Positions 23,588 to 34,500 of a stretch of DNA of 64,000 bases are shown piece after piece. The stretch is taken from positions 310,001 to 374,000 of the forward strand of contig NZ_LIXI01000001.1 in NCBI RefSeq assembly GCF_001905595.1, read 5' to 3'. Position numbers and translations under genes: made by a program. Position 1 is the stretch's first letter, and the number at the start of each line of letters is the position of its first letter. The notes beneath the pieces were generated by a model. The model had not been told where the DNA came from. It saw only the letters and a program-made list of their open reading frames with translations, and did no database searches. Origin of the DNA: Streptomyces sp. CB00316 (lineage in GTDB: Bacteria > Actinomycetota > Actinomycetes > Streptomycetales > Streptomycetaceae).

Positions 23588-26155
23588 GTGCCAGCCGTCC
23601 AGGAAACCCAGCTCTACTGCCTCGCGGACCGTACGTACTACGACACCCCGGACCGACTGCCCGACGGGGACTCCCGCTACCGCCTCGACACCGACCCGCC
23701 CCCGGCGGGCTGGCGCCGCGCGGCCGTGGGCCTGTGGACCTCACTGGTGCCCGTGCACGCCGGACTCGCCGAGCAGGGTTGGAAGATCCATGTCTCCACG
23801 GTCCCCGACGAGGCCGAGGCCACCTTGCGGGACACCGCCCGCATCTGCCTGGGCCACGGAGTGCCGTTCAAGTTCTTGCGCAGCGGACGGGCGTTGTCGC
23901 TGATGGCGGACAAGCACATGAACCGCAGTGGCGCGGGCAAGTTCGTCACCGTCTACCCGCCCGACGAGACCGCCTTCCTGGCACTGGCCGACGAACTGTC
24001 CCAAGCCCTGGCGGGGCGCAGCGGCCCGTACATCCTCAGCGACCTGCGCATCGGTGACGCTCCGGTGTACACGCGCTACGGCGCCTACGTGCCCCGCTGG
24101 TGCGACGACGGCGAGGGCCGCCGGGTCCTCGCTCTGCGGGACCCCTCCGGGAAGCTGGTACCCGACGAACGCGGCGTGGTCTTCCGTACGCCCTCCTGGG
24201 TGGAGGTGCCCGCGTTCCTGCGCCCGCACCTCGCCGCACGCGCCGCCGCCCGTGACGACACCTTCCCCTACACGGTCACCGAGGCCCTCCAGTTCTCCAA
24301 CGCGGGCGGGATCTACCTGGCTACGGACCGGGGCACGGGGCGGCGTGTGGTGCTGCGGGAGGCGCGTCCGCACTGCGGCCTCGACGGCGCGGGCGACGAC
24401 GCCGTCACCCGCCTGCACCGCGAGCACCGGGCGCTGACGGCACTGGCCGGTCTCGACTGCGTCCCCGAGGTGCACGGCGTACGGACTGTCTGGGAGCACC
24501 ACTTCCTGATCGAGGAGCACATCGAGGGGAACACCCTCCTGGAGGAGATCGTCACCCGTTTCGCCCTCGTACGCGGAGCGGTGACGGCGGACGAACTTGC
24601 CCCCTACGTCGCATGGACCGACGCGATGACGAGCGAGCTCTCCCGGGCGCTGGAGGCGATCCACGCGCGCGGACTGCGCTTCGGTGATCTGCATCCGTCC
24701 AACATCATCGTCCGGCCCGACGGGCGCGTCGCCCTCGTCGACTTCGAGTACGCCACCGCGCTGGACGACCAGGACACCCCGCTCGCCGGAGCCCAGGGGC
24801 TCCAGGCACCCCCCGGTACCCCCGGCGCGGAGGCCGACGCGTACGCGCTCTGGACGACCTGGCTCACCATGCTGATGCCGGTCACGGAGATCGCCGGGCT
24901 GGAGCGGGCCAAGGCCCTCACGCTGGAGAAATGGGCCCGTCGGCGGTACGGGCTGTCGGCCGACGCGGGACCGCGCAGGCCCGCCCTGCTGCACGGCCTG
25001 GACGCCTCACGGCGGCGCGAGGCCGAGGTGGCCGCCCTTTTCGAGCCGGAGGTGGACTGGGCGGAGATCCGTACCCGCCTGCTGGCCGGAATACATGCCG
25101 GAGCCACCCCCGACCGGACGGACCGGCTCTTCCCGGGCGGACCGGGCCTCTTCGCCACCGGCGGGACCGACCTCGCGAACGGCGCGGCCGGTGTGCTGTA
25201 CGCCCTGCACCGGACGGGCGCACCCGTCCCCGGTGAGTGGACCGACTGGCTCGCCGCCACCGCGCTCCGCAGGGACCCCGCCGAGGCGGGCGGCCTCTTC
25301 GACGGGCTGCCGGGTACGGCCCTGGTGCTCACCTTGCTGGGCCGTGCCGAACAGGGGCGGGAGCTGTGGGACCGGGCGATGTCCGCCGCGCCGCCGGCAG
25401 CGTCGGCCGACCTGTTCAGCGGACGCGCGGGCCTCGCCCTCGCCGCCCTGCGCATGGCCGGTGCCGCCGGCTCCACGGACCCGGACACCCGGCTGGTCGA
25501 CACCGCCCTGCGCATCGCCGGGGACCTGGACCGGCTGGTGCGCGGCGGGCCGGTCGACGGGGCGCGCGCCCCGGAGTCGGCGGGGCTGTTGCGTGGGCTG
25601 AGCGGGGCCGCCCTGCTCCACCTGGAACTGCACGCGCTGACCGGTGAGTCCTGGCTGCGCGAGGCGGCCCGCACCACCCTGGAGCGCGAGGCCGGACACC
25701 TTGTCACCATGGACGACGGCACGATCCAGGTGCGGGACGGCAGACGCCATCTCCTCTACCTGAACCAAGGCAGCGCGGGCGTCGCGCTGGTGGCCCAGGC
25801 GTACACGGACCGACACGAGGATGCCGCGCTGAGCGCCCTGATCCCCGGGGTGCGTACGGGCTGTGTCATGGAGTTCGTCCGCGAACCGGGGCTGTTCAAC
25901 GGCCGCGCGGGACTGGCCGCCACAGCGGGCCAGCTGTCAGCCGAAGGCCGTAGGGGGCCCGAGGTCCTGGCCTCCGTACGCAACCTGACCTGGCACCTGG
26001 TCGCCGACGAGTCCCGGCTGCTCGTCCCGGGCGCCACCCTGCGGCGCTGCTCCGCCGACCTCGCCACGGGAGCGGCCGGACTGCTGCTGTCCCTCGACTT
26101 CCTGTCGGGCGGGACGGACGGCCCCGGGCTGCTGGAGCTCCTCACCCTGGGGTGA
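23588..26155 (+). CDS. Class III lanthionine synthetase LanKC
   Basis: An 855-aa three-domain enzyme. Residues 1-220 are the phosphoSer/Thr lyase region (opens LYCLADRTYYDTPDRL). Residues about 225-500 are a kinase domain: ATP-binding NAGGIYLAT, the Lys/Arg of VVLREAR, the catalytic GDLHPSNIIV and VDFEYA in the DFG position. The rest is a LanC-like cyclase without the zinc Cys/His ligands (LNQGSAGVA and FNGRAGLA replace the WCxG and CHG motifs), which defines class III. It phosphorylates and eliminates Ser/Thr in the precursor at 21828 and forms labionin or lanthionine. GTG at 23588; the last genes of this operon end 25 bp from the convergent SARP gene. Confidence 0.9.
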   Translation: MPAVQETQLYCLADRTYYDTPDRLPDGDSRYRLDTDPPPAGWRRAAVGLWTSLVPVHAGLAEQGWKIHVSTVPDEAEATLRDTARICLGHGVPFKFLRSGRALSLMADKHMNRSGAGKFVTVYPPDETAFLALADELSQALAGRSGPYILSDLRIGDAPVYTRYGAYVPRWCDDGEGRRVLALRDPSGKLVPDERGVVFRTPSWVEVPAFLRPHLAARAAARDDTFPYTVTEALQFSNAGGIYLATDRGTGRRVVLREARPHCGLDGAGDDAVTRLHREHRALTALAGLDCVPEVHGVRTVWEHHFLIEEHIEGNTLLEEIVTRFALVRGAVTADELAPYVAWTDAMTSELSRALEAIHARGLRFGDLHPSNIIVRPDGRVALVDFEYATALDDQDTPLAGAQGLQAPPGTPGAEADAYALWTTWLTMLMPVTEIAGLERAKALTLEKWARRRYGLSADAGPRRPALLHGLDASRRREAEVAALFEPEVDWAEIRTRLLAGIHAGATPDRTDRLFPGGPGLFATGGTDLANGAAGVLYALHRTGAPVPGEWTDWLAATALRRDPAEAGGLFDGLPGTALVLTLLGRAEQGRELWDRAMSAAPPAASADLFSGRAGLALAALRMAGAAGSTDPDTRLVDTALRIAGDLDRLVRGGPVDGARAPESAGLLRGLSGAALLHLELHALTGESWLREAARTTLEREAGHLVTMDDGTIQVRDGRRHLLYLNQGSAGVALVAQAYTDRHEDAALSALIPGVRTGCVMEFVREPGLFNGRAGLAATAGQLSAEGRRGPEVLASVRNLTWHLVADESRLLVPGATLRRCSADLATGAAGLLLSLDFLSGGTDGPGLLELLTLG

Positions 26156-26179
26156 GCGGCCTCCGGGGTGACGGCCCTC

Positions 26180-28051
26180 TCAGGCCCCCTCCCGCTCTCC
26201 CGCGTACAGACACAGCAGCCGCGGCACTTCGTACAGCGCGGCGTGCGCGGTGACCTCCCCGGTCGGCGAGGTCACCGCCCCCGCGTCGATGAGCGACTCG
26301 ACGGTACGGATCGCGGCCCGCTCCCCGCACCCCAGCGCCTCCATCGCCCCGTCCAGGGTGAAGCCGCCCTCCTTCGCGGGCCCGGCCAGCCGCCCCAGCG
26401 CCCGCCGGTCGCCCGCCGACAGGTCCTGCCACCCGGACGCCATGCGCAGCCGTACGGAGATGTCCCCGGCGACCAGCTCGTCCAGCGCCGCCGACGGATC
26501 GCCGAGCCGGTCCGCGTACTCCGCCAGCGGCAGATGACGCAGGACCGCCAGCCGCATCCCGCCCACCCCCACCGCCAACGGCAGTGCCCCGCAGGCCCGG
26601 ACGATCCGCAGGGCCGCCGCCGGATCGGTCCGCAGCCGCCCGGGCCCGATCAGCTTGCCCAGCAGCTCCAGCGCCTCGCCGTCCGCCAGGGCGCCCAGCG
26701 CGATCCGGTGCACGGGGGCCAGCCCCGCCAGCTGACCGCGCGCGGTGAGCACCACCGAGGACGGCCCGGACCGGGGCAGCAGCCCCCGTACGGAAGCCTC
26801 GTCCGGTACGTCGTCGAGGACGATCAGGGCCCGGTGCAGTGACAGCCACCTCTGCCAGGCGTCCGCCGCCCCCTGCGGCACCGCGGCCGCCGGACCGCCC
26901 TCCGGCGCGGCAGGCACCGCAGAACCAGACGGTACGGTCGAGTCCACCGTGATGCGCACCCCGCACAACCGCCCCAGCTCGCCCAGGACTTCGGCCGGGG
27001 TGCGGGCCGAGCCGTCCTCCCGCCTGACCTGGACGTGGAACCGCCCGTCGGGGAAGCCGTCGCCGAGAAGGTGGGCCGCCCGGAGGGCCAGTGCCGACTT
27101 GCCGGAGCCCGCGGGGCCCGAGACGACCACCACCCGTTCGTCCGGGGAGCCCAGCAGCGCCAGCAGGTCCCGCAGCTCCTCGCGGCGGCCGGTGAAGTCT
27201 CTCGGTGCGGCGGGCAGTGCCGTACCGTGCGCGGTGCCCCGGCCGGCCGCCGCGGGCCGGGCGGCGCGGCCCCGGCCCAGCATCGCCCGGTACAGGGCCG
27301 CCATCGCCGGACTCGGCTCCAGGCCCAACTCCCGGGCCAGCAGCTGGCGGTAGTCGTCGTAGACCGCCAGGGCCTCGGCCTGCCGCCCGGACTGGTGCAG
27401 CGAGTTCATCCAGGCCACCCGCAACCGCTCCCGCAGCGGGTGGCGTTCCACCAGATCGCGCAGGCCGTCCACCGCGACGGCGGCCCGGCCGAGCTCGATC
27501 TCGGTCTCGGCCCAGTCCTCGTACACGGTCAGACAGCGGGCCTCCAGCCGCTCGGCCTCCTCCGCCACCCCCGTGGAGTCCCGCAGGTCGTTCAGCGGCG
27601 GCCCCTCCCACAGGTCCAGCGCCTCGCGCAGCAGCCGGGCCGCCGTCCGCAGGTCGCCGCGCTCACCGGCGGCCCGCCCGGCGCGGGCCAGGGAGCGGAA
27701 GCGCAGGGTGTCCAGCTCGCCCTCGTCGATGGTGAGCCGGTAGCCGCCGCAGCCGTGGACGACCCGGTCCCGGCCGTCGTCGCCGGTGGAGCCGAGCAGG
27801 GCGCGGGCGGCGCTCACGTACACCTGGAGGTTCTTGCGGGCAGTGCGGGGAGGGTCGTCCGGCCAGACCGCGTCCGTCAACACGTCCACAGAGACAGGGG
27901 TGTTGGGGCGGGCGAGCAGGGTGGCCAGGACGAGGCGCTGTTTGCGCGGGCCGAGCGGGAGCGGGCGGCCGTCCCGTACGGCCGTGAGCGGGCCGAGCAG
28001 GGAGAAGTACACCGCACCGGCGGAGGTCGGGCGGGCGGGAGGTCGGATCAT
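26180..28051 (-). CDS. AfsR/SARP-family transcriptional regulator
   Basis: A 623-aa regulator. Residues about 15-100 are an OmpR-type winged helix (LGPRKQRLVLATLL...VDVLTDAVWPDDPP), about 105-250 the bacterial transcriptional activation domain (RVAWMNSLHQSGRQAEAL), and about 270 onward an NB-ARC ATPase with Walker A GPAGSGKSAL and Walker B ALIVLDDV. It lacks the TPR region of full AfsR, ending after a winged-helix-like section. SARPs activate secondary-metabolite clusters by binding direct repeats with 11-bp spacing. ATG 28051 begins MIRPPA. The gene lies between the two lanthipeptide systems, so it may control either. Confidence 0.87.
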   Translation of the reverse strand: MIRPPARPTSAGAVYFSLLGPLTAVRDGRPLPLGPRKQRLVLATLLARPNTPVSVDVLTDAVWPDDPPRTARKNLQVYVSAARALLGSTGDDGRDRVVHGCGGYRLTIDEGELDTLRFRSLARAGRAAGERGDLRTAARLLREALDLWEGPPLNDLRDSTGVAEEAERLEARCLTVYEDWAETEIELGRAAVAVDGLRDLVERHPLRERLRVAWMNSLHQSGRQAEALAVYDDYRQLLARELGLEPSPAMAALYRAMLGRGRAARPAAAGRGTAHGTALPAAPRDFTGRREELRDLLALLGSPDERVVVVSGPAGSGKSALALRAAHLLGDGFPDGRFHVQVRREDGSARTPAEVLGELGRLCGVRITVDSTVPSGSAVPAAPEGGPAAAVPQGAADAWQRWLSLHRALIVLDDVPDEASVRGLLPRSGPSSVVLTARGQLAGLAPVHRIALGALADGEALELLGKLIGPGRLRTDPAAALRIVRACGALPLAVGVGGMRLAVLRHLPLAEYADRLGDPSAALDELVAGDISVRLRMASGWQDLSAGDRRALGRLAGPAKEGGFTLDGAMEALGCGERAAIRTVESLIDAGAVTSPTGEVTAHAALYEVPRLLCLYAGEREGA

Positions 28052-28177
28052 CAGCGGGCCTCCGGAAGCGGGGACGGGCGGCAGACTGCCGTACGTACCC
28101 CTCGATCCTGGAGCGGTGCGGCCACCGGCACATCGGGGGACCGCCCGCATGTTCCGCCGGTGCACCCGACCGAAACC

Positions 28178-28210
28178 GTCCGGTGCCCCCATGTTGTGGG
28201 GGCACCGGAC
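28178..28210 (-). terminator. Perfect 14-bp hairpin between LAL and SARP genes
   Basis: Arms 28178-28191 and 28197-28210 with the 5-base loop TGTTG, 24 bp after the LAL stop and 127 bp before the SARP start. Probably terminates LAL transcription so that the SARP gene uses its own promoter. Confidence 0.8.
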
Positions 28211-28233
28211 GGAGGTACGCGAAGGCTCCGGCC

Positions 28234-31149
28234 TCAGGCCGGCTCCACCGCGCACTCCGCCGCGAACTCGCAGAGCGCCGAGCGGTCCGCCCGGCCCGTC
28301 TTGCTGAGCAGGCTGGCCATGTGCTTCTCCACCGTGCGCGGCGATATCGACAGCCGCCGGGCGATCTGCTGGTTGCCCGGCCGCTCCGGGAGCAGCACGA
28401 ACACCTCGTACTCCCGCGGGGTCACCCCGCTGGTCCGCAGCGGCAGCGGGATGCGGTCCCAGCCGCCCCGATGCTGGGTGACGCTCGCCCCCGCCTGCCG
28501 CAGCGCCGCCCGGCACGCCGAGGCGACCGCCTGCGCCCCGACCCCGTAGAAGAACTCCTCGGCCCGCCGCAGCCAGGAGACCGGCTCGCCCCACCCGTCG
28601 GCGCGGGCCGCGTCCGCGACCAGGCGCAGGCCGAGGTGGCGGGCGACCGGGAAGGGCACGGACCGGGTGTCGAAGGAGTCCACCAGACGCGCTGCCCCGG
28701 CCCGGTCGCCGGCCCGGCCCAGCAGCACCGCCTCCGCCAGCTCCAGGAACTGCCCGTTCCACGCCAGAGCGGCTCCGGGCGAGGCGCGTACGGCCTCGTA
28801 CTCCGCCCTGTCCGCCGCCTCCGCGAGCACCCGCAGGAAGGGGCGCAGGCCGTAACTCCCGCTCAGGTAGAAGTAACTGGGGTGGTCCCGCTCCCAGGCA
28901 AGCACCGCGTCCAGCCCTTCCAGCGCCCGCTCCCGGTCCTCCTCCAGGAGCGCGCCGATGGCTTTGCACAGCCCCAACTGGTGCGGCACGAGCAGCGACT
29001 GCTCGCCGCCCGCCCGTCGGAACGCGGCCAGCGCACGGTCCATGTCCCGGCGCCGCCCCCGGTGCGCGGCCATCGTGGCGGAGGAGAGGAGCAGATAGCG
29101 GTGGGCGGAGAGGTTGCCGACCCGGGCGCTGGCCTCCAGCGAACGGTCGATGATCTCCTGCGCCTCGTCCCAACGGCCGCACAGCACCGCGTTCATGGCG
29201 AGCAGCCCGTCCACCGTCTGCGTCAGCAGCAGCGCGCCGAGCTCGATGGCGGCGGCCCGCGCCGAGCGCAGCCGCGAGGCGTCCCCGGTCCGCATGAAGG
29301 CGTTCGCCCCGAGCCGCACCAGCGCCTCCACCCGCCAGACGGGCAGATGGTGATCGGTGGAGAGCGCGAGCATCCGCTCCAGGCAGGCGTCCGCCCGGTC
29401 GAACCCCTTCTCGCGCAGCAGCAGCGCCAGCAACTGCCAAGCCTGGCAGGCGACGACGGGCAGCCCCTCGGCCTCGGCGATCTCCGCGGCCTCGCGGGCG
29501 GCCCGCTCGGTCTCCCCGGGGCGCCGGTGCTCCTGCCCGGGCAGCAGGGCGAGATGGGCGTCGGCGACGGCGAGCGCGGCATGGCGGCCGGGCGTCGGAT
29601 CGTGGCCCAGCAGGGCGCGGGCGGCCTCGATCTGACGGGCCGCGTCGGCCGCCCGCTCGGCCATCACGGCCACCCAGGCGATCTTGATGTGGACCTCGCC
29701 GCGCCGCTCGGCGGCCTCGGTGCGCGCCGGAACCGGCGGTAGCGACTCGGCCAGCTCCAGCGCGGCGTCCAGGTCGCCGCCCTCGGCCCGGGCGACCGCC
29801 AGGGACTCGGAGATCGCGGCCCGGTCGGTGTCGGCGGCCAGGGGGCAGGCCCGCTCCAGCAGCACCACGGCCGAACCGTGGGCCCCTGAGGCGAGCATCC
29901 GTCTTCCGGCCTCCGCGAACCGCAGGGCCGCGCCCGAACGGTTGCCCGCGGCCAGATGGAGGGAGGCGACGAGCTGCTGACCGTCCTCGTGGAGCGGGTG
30001 ACCGGAGTGCTCGATGGCCCCGGCGGCGCGGCGGGCGAGCGAGGCGCGCTCAGCCGGGGCGAGCGAGGAGATCAGGGCCTCGGCGGTGAGGGAGTGGCGG
30101 AAGGCGTACCGGTCGGGGGCGGCGCCGTCGGGGGCGATCACGCCCGCCTCGACGGCGGACCGGAGGTGGGTGAAGAGGGCCCGGTCCTCGAAACCGGTGA
30201 CGGTCTGGAGGACGGAGACCGAGAACTGGCCGCCCAGGGTGGCCGCCGCGATCAGGAGGTCCCGGACCGGTCCGTCCAGCCGGTCGAGTCTTCGGGTCCA
30301 GGTCCGCACGATGCCCGAGGGGACCGGCCCGCCGGGGTGCTCGGCCGCCTCCCAGCCGCTTCCCGCCCGGCGCAACTGGCCGGTGTCGAGGAGATCGGCG
30401 AGCAGCACCTCGACCAAGTACGGGTTTCCGCCGGCCCGTTCGGCCAGCCGCTGGTGCACCACCGGGGGTATCTCCTCGGGCGCCGCCTCCAGGCACGCGC
30501 CCGTCAGCGCCCGCGTCTGGTCGTCGGCCAGTGGCTTCAACTCCCGCACCAAGGCTGCCTGTCGGCGCTCCGCGGACCGTACGAGATCGAGCGCCGCCCC
30601 CGCCTCCGGGCGCAGGGTGCCCAGGAGCAGGATCGGCAGGTCGGCGAGGTTGTCGATGACGTACTCGACCACCGCGACGGTCTCCGTGTCGCTGTCGTGG
30701 AGGTCCTCCAGCAGGATCGCGCAGCCGGACCCCCTGCCGAGCACGGACAGCAGCCGCAACAGCGCCTCCGCCAGCTCGACGACGGTCTCCGGATACCCGG
30801 GGGAGGCCTCCTGGCGCCACTCGGGGACCAGTCGGGCCAGGGCGGGATGGTAGGGGGCGAGCTCGGGGTCGGTCGGTGTGCCGGCGGCCCGGAAGCGGGA
30901 GGAGAGAGCCTCCACGAGTGGCCGGAAAGGGACGACGAGACCGGTCGAGGTGGCCCGGCCGCGCAGCACGGGCATGCCGAGTCCGTAGGCCCGGTAGGCG
31001 GATTCACCCACCAGGCGGGATTTCCCGATCCCCGCCTCGCCCAGGAAGAACAAGGCGCGCCCTGAACGCCGTTGAACGGCGTCCAGGGCGCTGCTCAGCA
31101 GGCCGATCTCCTCGTCCCGCCCGACGATGACCGGCGAAGTGGCTCGCAT
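28234..31149 (-). CDS. Large ATP-binding LuxR-family (LAL) regulator
   Basis: A 971-aa LAL protein. Walker A GEAGIGKSRLV at residues about 37-47, Walker B CAILLEDLHDS near 155, a long helical central region, and a C-terminal LuxR helix-turn-helix (TPREYEVFVLLPER...QIARRLSISPRTVEKHMASLL). Such proteins are pathway activators that may sense a nucleotide or sugar ligand. ATG 31149 opens MRATSPVIVGRDEEI. TGAGT-CGAA-ACTCA (31164-31177) just upstream is a small inverted repeat. It sits 71 bp downstream of the 64-aa peptide gene on the same strand and may be co-transcribed with it. Confidence 0.88.
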   Translation of the reverse strand: MRATSPVIVGRDEEIGLLSSALDAVQRRSGRALFFLGEAGIGKSRLVGESAYRAYGLGMPVLRGRATSTGLVVPFRPLVEALSSRFRAAGTPTDPELAPYHPALARLVPEWRQEASPGYPETVVELAEALLRLLSVLGRGSGCAILLEDLHDSDTETVAVVEYVIDNLADLPILLLGTLRPEAGAALDLVRSAERRQAALVRELKPLADDQTRALTGACLEAAPEEIPPVVHQRLAERAGGNPYLVEVLLADLLDTGQLRRAGSGWEAAEHPGGPVPSGIVRTWTRRLDRLDGPVRDLLIAAATLGGQFSVSVLQTVTGFEDRALFTHLRSAVEAGVIAPDGAAPDRYAFRHSLTAEALISSLAPAERASLARRAAGAIEHSGHPLHEDGQQLVASLHLAAGNRSGAALRFAEAGRRMLASGAHGSAVVLLERACPLAADTDRAAISESLAVARAEGGDLDAALELAESLPPVPARTEAAERRGEVHIKIAWVAVMAERAADAARQIEAARALLGHDPTPGRHAALAVADAHLALLPGQEHRRPGETERAAREAAEIAEAEGLPVVACQAWQLLALLLREKGFDRADACLERMLALSTDHHLPVWRVEALVRLGANAFMRTGDASRLRSARAAAIELGALLLTQTVDGLLAMNAVLCGRWDEAQEIIDRSLEASARVGNLSAHRYLLLSSATMAAHRGRRRDMDRALAAFRRAGGEQSLLVPHQLGLCKAIGALLEEDRERALEGLDAVLAWERDHPSYFYLSGSYGLRPFLRVLAEAADRAEYEAVRASPGAALAWNGQFLELAEAVLLGRAGDRAGAARLVDSFDTRSVPFPVARHLGLRLVADAARADGWGEPVSWLRRAEEFFYGVGAQAVASACRAALRQAGASVTQHRGGWDRIPLPLRTSGVTPREYEVFVLLPERPGNQQIARRLSISPRTVEKHMASLLSKTGRADRSALCEFAAECAVEPA

Positions 31150-31220
31150 GGGCGCAGGCTACTTGAGTCGAAACTCATGCGGCAGTGGCCCAATGCGCCA
31201 CAATGCGGGCCGAGATGTGG

Positions 31221-31415
31221 TTAAAGGGGGATCATGGTGGTCCACGGCAGGTCGATCGTGTTGCCGGTCTCGCCCTCCGAGGCGCTGAGGAGCCTGCTGC
31301 GCATCCCCAGCCCGCCGCCGATGCCGAGGGAGATCTGCCCGGCCGGGTGGTCGTACGCGCCCTCCTGGGCGAGCTTGCCGGATCCCTGAATCGCGGATTC
31401 GTTGATGTGCGTCAT
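31221..31415 (-). CDS. 64-aa putative LanM substrate lacking cysteine
   Basis: A 64-aa peptide with a good ribosome site (GAGGCAGAG, then ATG 31415). Residues 1-30 are a plausible leader (MTHINESAIQGSGKLAQEG); LGIGGGLG at residues 30-37 resembles a double-Gly cleavage region; the C-terminal 27 residues MRSRLLSASEGETG to TTMIPL hold several Ser/Thr but no Cys anywhere. It lies 142 bp after the LanM gene on the same strand. If it is the LanM substrate, lanthionine rings cannot form from its own residues. It may instead be an unrelated small protein; the call rests on position and shape. Confidence 0.55.
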   Translation of the reverse strand: MTHINESAIQGSGKLAQEGAYDHPAGQISLGIGGGLGMRSRLLSASEGETGNTIDLPWTTMIPL

Positions 31416-31530
31416 CTCTGCCTCATTCTCTGTGGGTGCTGAATCCTGAACGGAATGAACGCTGGAGCAAGGGCTTCTGGCGGTGGATCGACAACAGGTG
31501 CGGTACGGATGAAGGCCCCACGGACGGAAG

Positions 31531-31544
31531 GGCCGGTACCGGCC
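31531..31544. promoter_or_regulatory. 14-bp perfect palindrome upstream of the 64-aa peptide gene
   Basis: GGCCGGTACCGGCC is a perfect palindrome lying just after the LanM stop and 116 bp before the peptide start. Its centre, CCGGTACCGG, contains the same GTACCGG motif seen in the other RiPP control region. On the minus strand, TTGCTC (about 31465) with a CAGGAT-like -10 follows. Function not established. Confidence 0.35.
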
Positions 31545-31557
31545 GCGGGAGGACCTC

Positions 31558-34500
31558 TCACGCAACCCCCGCGGACGGGTTGAGAAGCAGCGCGGAGCCG
31601 ATCCGGTCGGGGAATCCCGCCCGCAGCAGTCCGTGCCCGATCCCCGAGAGGCCGGTGAGCAGCCCTGGGTGCGGTACGTGGCCGGGGGTCCCGCAGCGCG
31701 GCCCCTCCCGGTCGGCGGCGGCGAGCAGCGTCCCGGCCCTGCGAACCCACGGGGTGCGGTCGCCGGTCAGGGCGCTGTGGCCGAGCAGCTCCAGCAGGCC
31801 GAGCTCGCCGTGGCAGAGGCTGTCGTCGGCGAGCGGGGCGCAGTCCGCCAGCTCACCGGCCCGCTCCGCCAGCCAGCCGGACAGGTCGGGGTCGACGAGC
31901 GCGTCCGGGCTGTCCGCGACCGCGAGGGCTACCCCGGCGGCCCCCTCGCACCAGGCCCGGCCCACCGTCACGTCGACGGTCGCCCGGCGCAGAGCCCGCA
32001 GCCCCGCCGTACGGTACTGCTCACCGCCCCCCGCCGCGGCGAAGCGCAGCAGCGCCCAGCCGATGCCCGCGACCCCCTCCGCGAAGCCCCCGGCCGCCGG
32101 GTGCGGCGCCACGGAGATCCGCTCGGCGCAGCGCTCGGCGCCCCGCCAGGCCTCGGCCCGGCCGGTGGCGCGGTGCACCGCGAGCAGGGAGACCAGCCCG
32201 CCGGCCGCCCCGCCGCGCACCCCGTACCCGTCCTCGGCGGCACTCGCCGCGCAGGCCAGCCGGGTGGCCGGGCCCGCCAGGTCGAGCACCGTACGATCGC
32301 CGAGCAGCGTACCCACCTCGGCCAGGGCGTACGCGATGCCGCCGAGGCCCGCGAAGGCCCCCGAGCCCAGCACCGCGAGGTCGTCCACCCGGCCGTGCAG
32401 CGCGTCCAGCAGGCCGGGCACCGGGGCCAGCGCCTCGCGGGCCGCCTCGGCGTACCGGTCGGCGCCGGTGAGGGCGGCCAGCTGGGCGAGGAAGAGAGCG
32501 GGTCCGGTGTAGCCGCTCGCGAGGTCGGCCGCCATCGGCGTGAGCCGCCAGTAGCGTTCGCCGAGCAGCTCCAGGCCGATCCAGTTGGTGCGGGCCTCGT
32601 GCCGGTAGGCGAGCGAGACGAGCTGGTCGCCCACCGACCGTGCGGCGGAGAGGAGTTGCTCCGGCTCGGGGGCTGTCGCGGCCGTCCGTGGCCGCGCGCC
32701 GCCCTCCGCCCGGTGCGGCGGTTCGGGGGAGGTGGACACCATGGCGGCCCGGATGATCCGTTCCTGGTCCTGGCGGTCCACCGTGTCCATGGCCCGGACC
32801 TTGGCCTCCACCCGGGCCAGACCGGTGGACCCCGACGCGGCCGGCACCTCGCGCCCGGTGCCGCTCCACAGGTCCGCAGAGCCGGGCCGGGTGAGGAAGA
32901 CCGGCACATCGCCGGCCCACAGCTCCTCGATCTCCTCGTCCTCCAGACCGGGCAGTGCGGGCACGCCCAGGGCGGGGGTGCGCAGCAGGGAGAGGACCTG
33001 GTGGCGTTCGGCGGCGTCCCGCATCAGGTCGGGGTGGGTCGACTCGTCGAGCAGGGTGGTGTACGTCCAGGTCGGCCGGGGCACGACCCGTACCTCGTCC
33101 TGCGCGAACTCCGTCAACAGGCCACTCTTGCCGAGCAGTTCGTCACGGTAGTCGCTGATGGCGGTGTAGCCGGCGCGGAACCCCTCGCACAGGGCGTCGG
33201 TGTACGCGGACGGATCGGCCGCCACCCCCTCCAGCCGGGGCCGGTTGGCGGACTCGGTGAACCGCGCGGAGCGCCGTACCAGCCGCATGGTGTCCGTGCC
33301 CGCGCCCGCCCAGTCGGCCGTCTCGATGGGGGAGGGAGCGGCCCGGCCGCCGCCGATGGCGGAGACGTCGAGCGCGGCGGCGTCCCCGACCAGCAGCTGG
33401 GGCAGCAGCCCGACCCGGTGGACCGAGGCGTGCAGGGCACGGGCGGCGGGGTCGGAGGAGTGTGCCTGGGGGAGCGGCGGATGGAACAGGGTCTCCACAT
33501 CGACCAGGACCGGGTGCGGCCCGCAGGCGATGAGGTTCTCCTGGTGCAGATCGGTCCCGTCCAGCAGGTGGAGCAGGGCCAGCAGCGCGCCCTGGCGCCG
33601 GTAGAAGAGATGAGTCTCCGCGGTGGACGAGCAGGGCCGCTCCTCGACGAACTCCACCCACCCGTAGTCGCCCCGGTCCAGCACCCGCAGCGCCCGCAGG
33701 GACGGTGTCCCGGGCAGCGAAGCGAACCATCCCACCAGGGAGTTGAAGTGCCGGTGCGCCGCGAGCGGGCGCGGCTTGTAGACCAGCCGGGTCCCGTCGG
33801 TGAACCGCAGCAGCATCACCGAGCGGCCCCCGCGGTGACTGTCACCCGCACCGGCCTCGACCCCGGTCAGCGCCCCCGGCCCCCGCCCGGCGGCGAGCGT
33901 CCCCGGCGAGGCGCCGGGCCCCCGGTCGCCCAGCACACCGGAGGGTGCCAGCAGCTCCCGGTCGTCGGCGAGCCGGCCGAGCATCTCCGTGAAGGCGTCG
34001 GCCGCGGCCAGGCTGGTGCGCGCCAGGATGCGGGCCAGCACGGGATACGAGGTGAGGAGGGCCGCGAGCCCGTCCCGCCCCGCCGTGCGCCGCACGAAGT
34101 CCCGGAACCGCTCCTCGGGCCCGTCGCCGGCCAGCCGCCCCGCCCGCCGCGCCTTGTGCAGCTCCAGCACGAGCGTCCGCGCCGCGAGCCGGGCCAGCCG
34201 CCGGACCAGGTGGGATCGGAAGTCCTCCAGTACGGGGGCGAGCCCGACGGCGGTCCCGGCCCGCACGGCGTTGTTCGACGGCGAGGTCAGCAGCCGCCCA
34301 GCCGCCCGCTCGGCGAACGGGGCCACGACGAGGGCGAATCCGGAGAGCCCCGGGTAGTCCCGCCCGTCGACGACGGCCTCGGCCGGCGCGTCGGCGATGA
34401 CGGCCCGGACGAAGACGACCCAGTCGGGCTCACCCATGGGCGGCTCCCCGACGACTCCGGGGAGCCACCAGGGGTTGGCGCGGGGGGCGGGGGCGCTGCT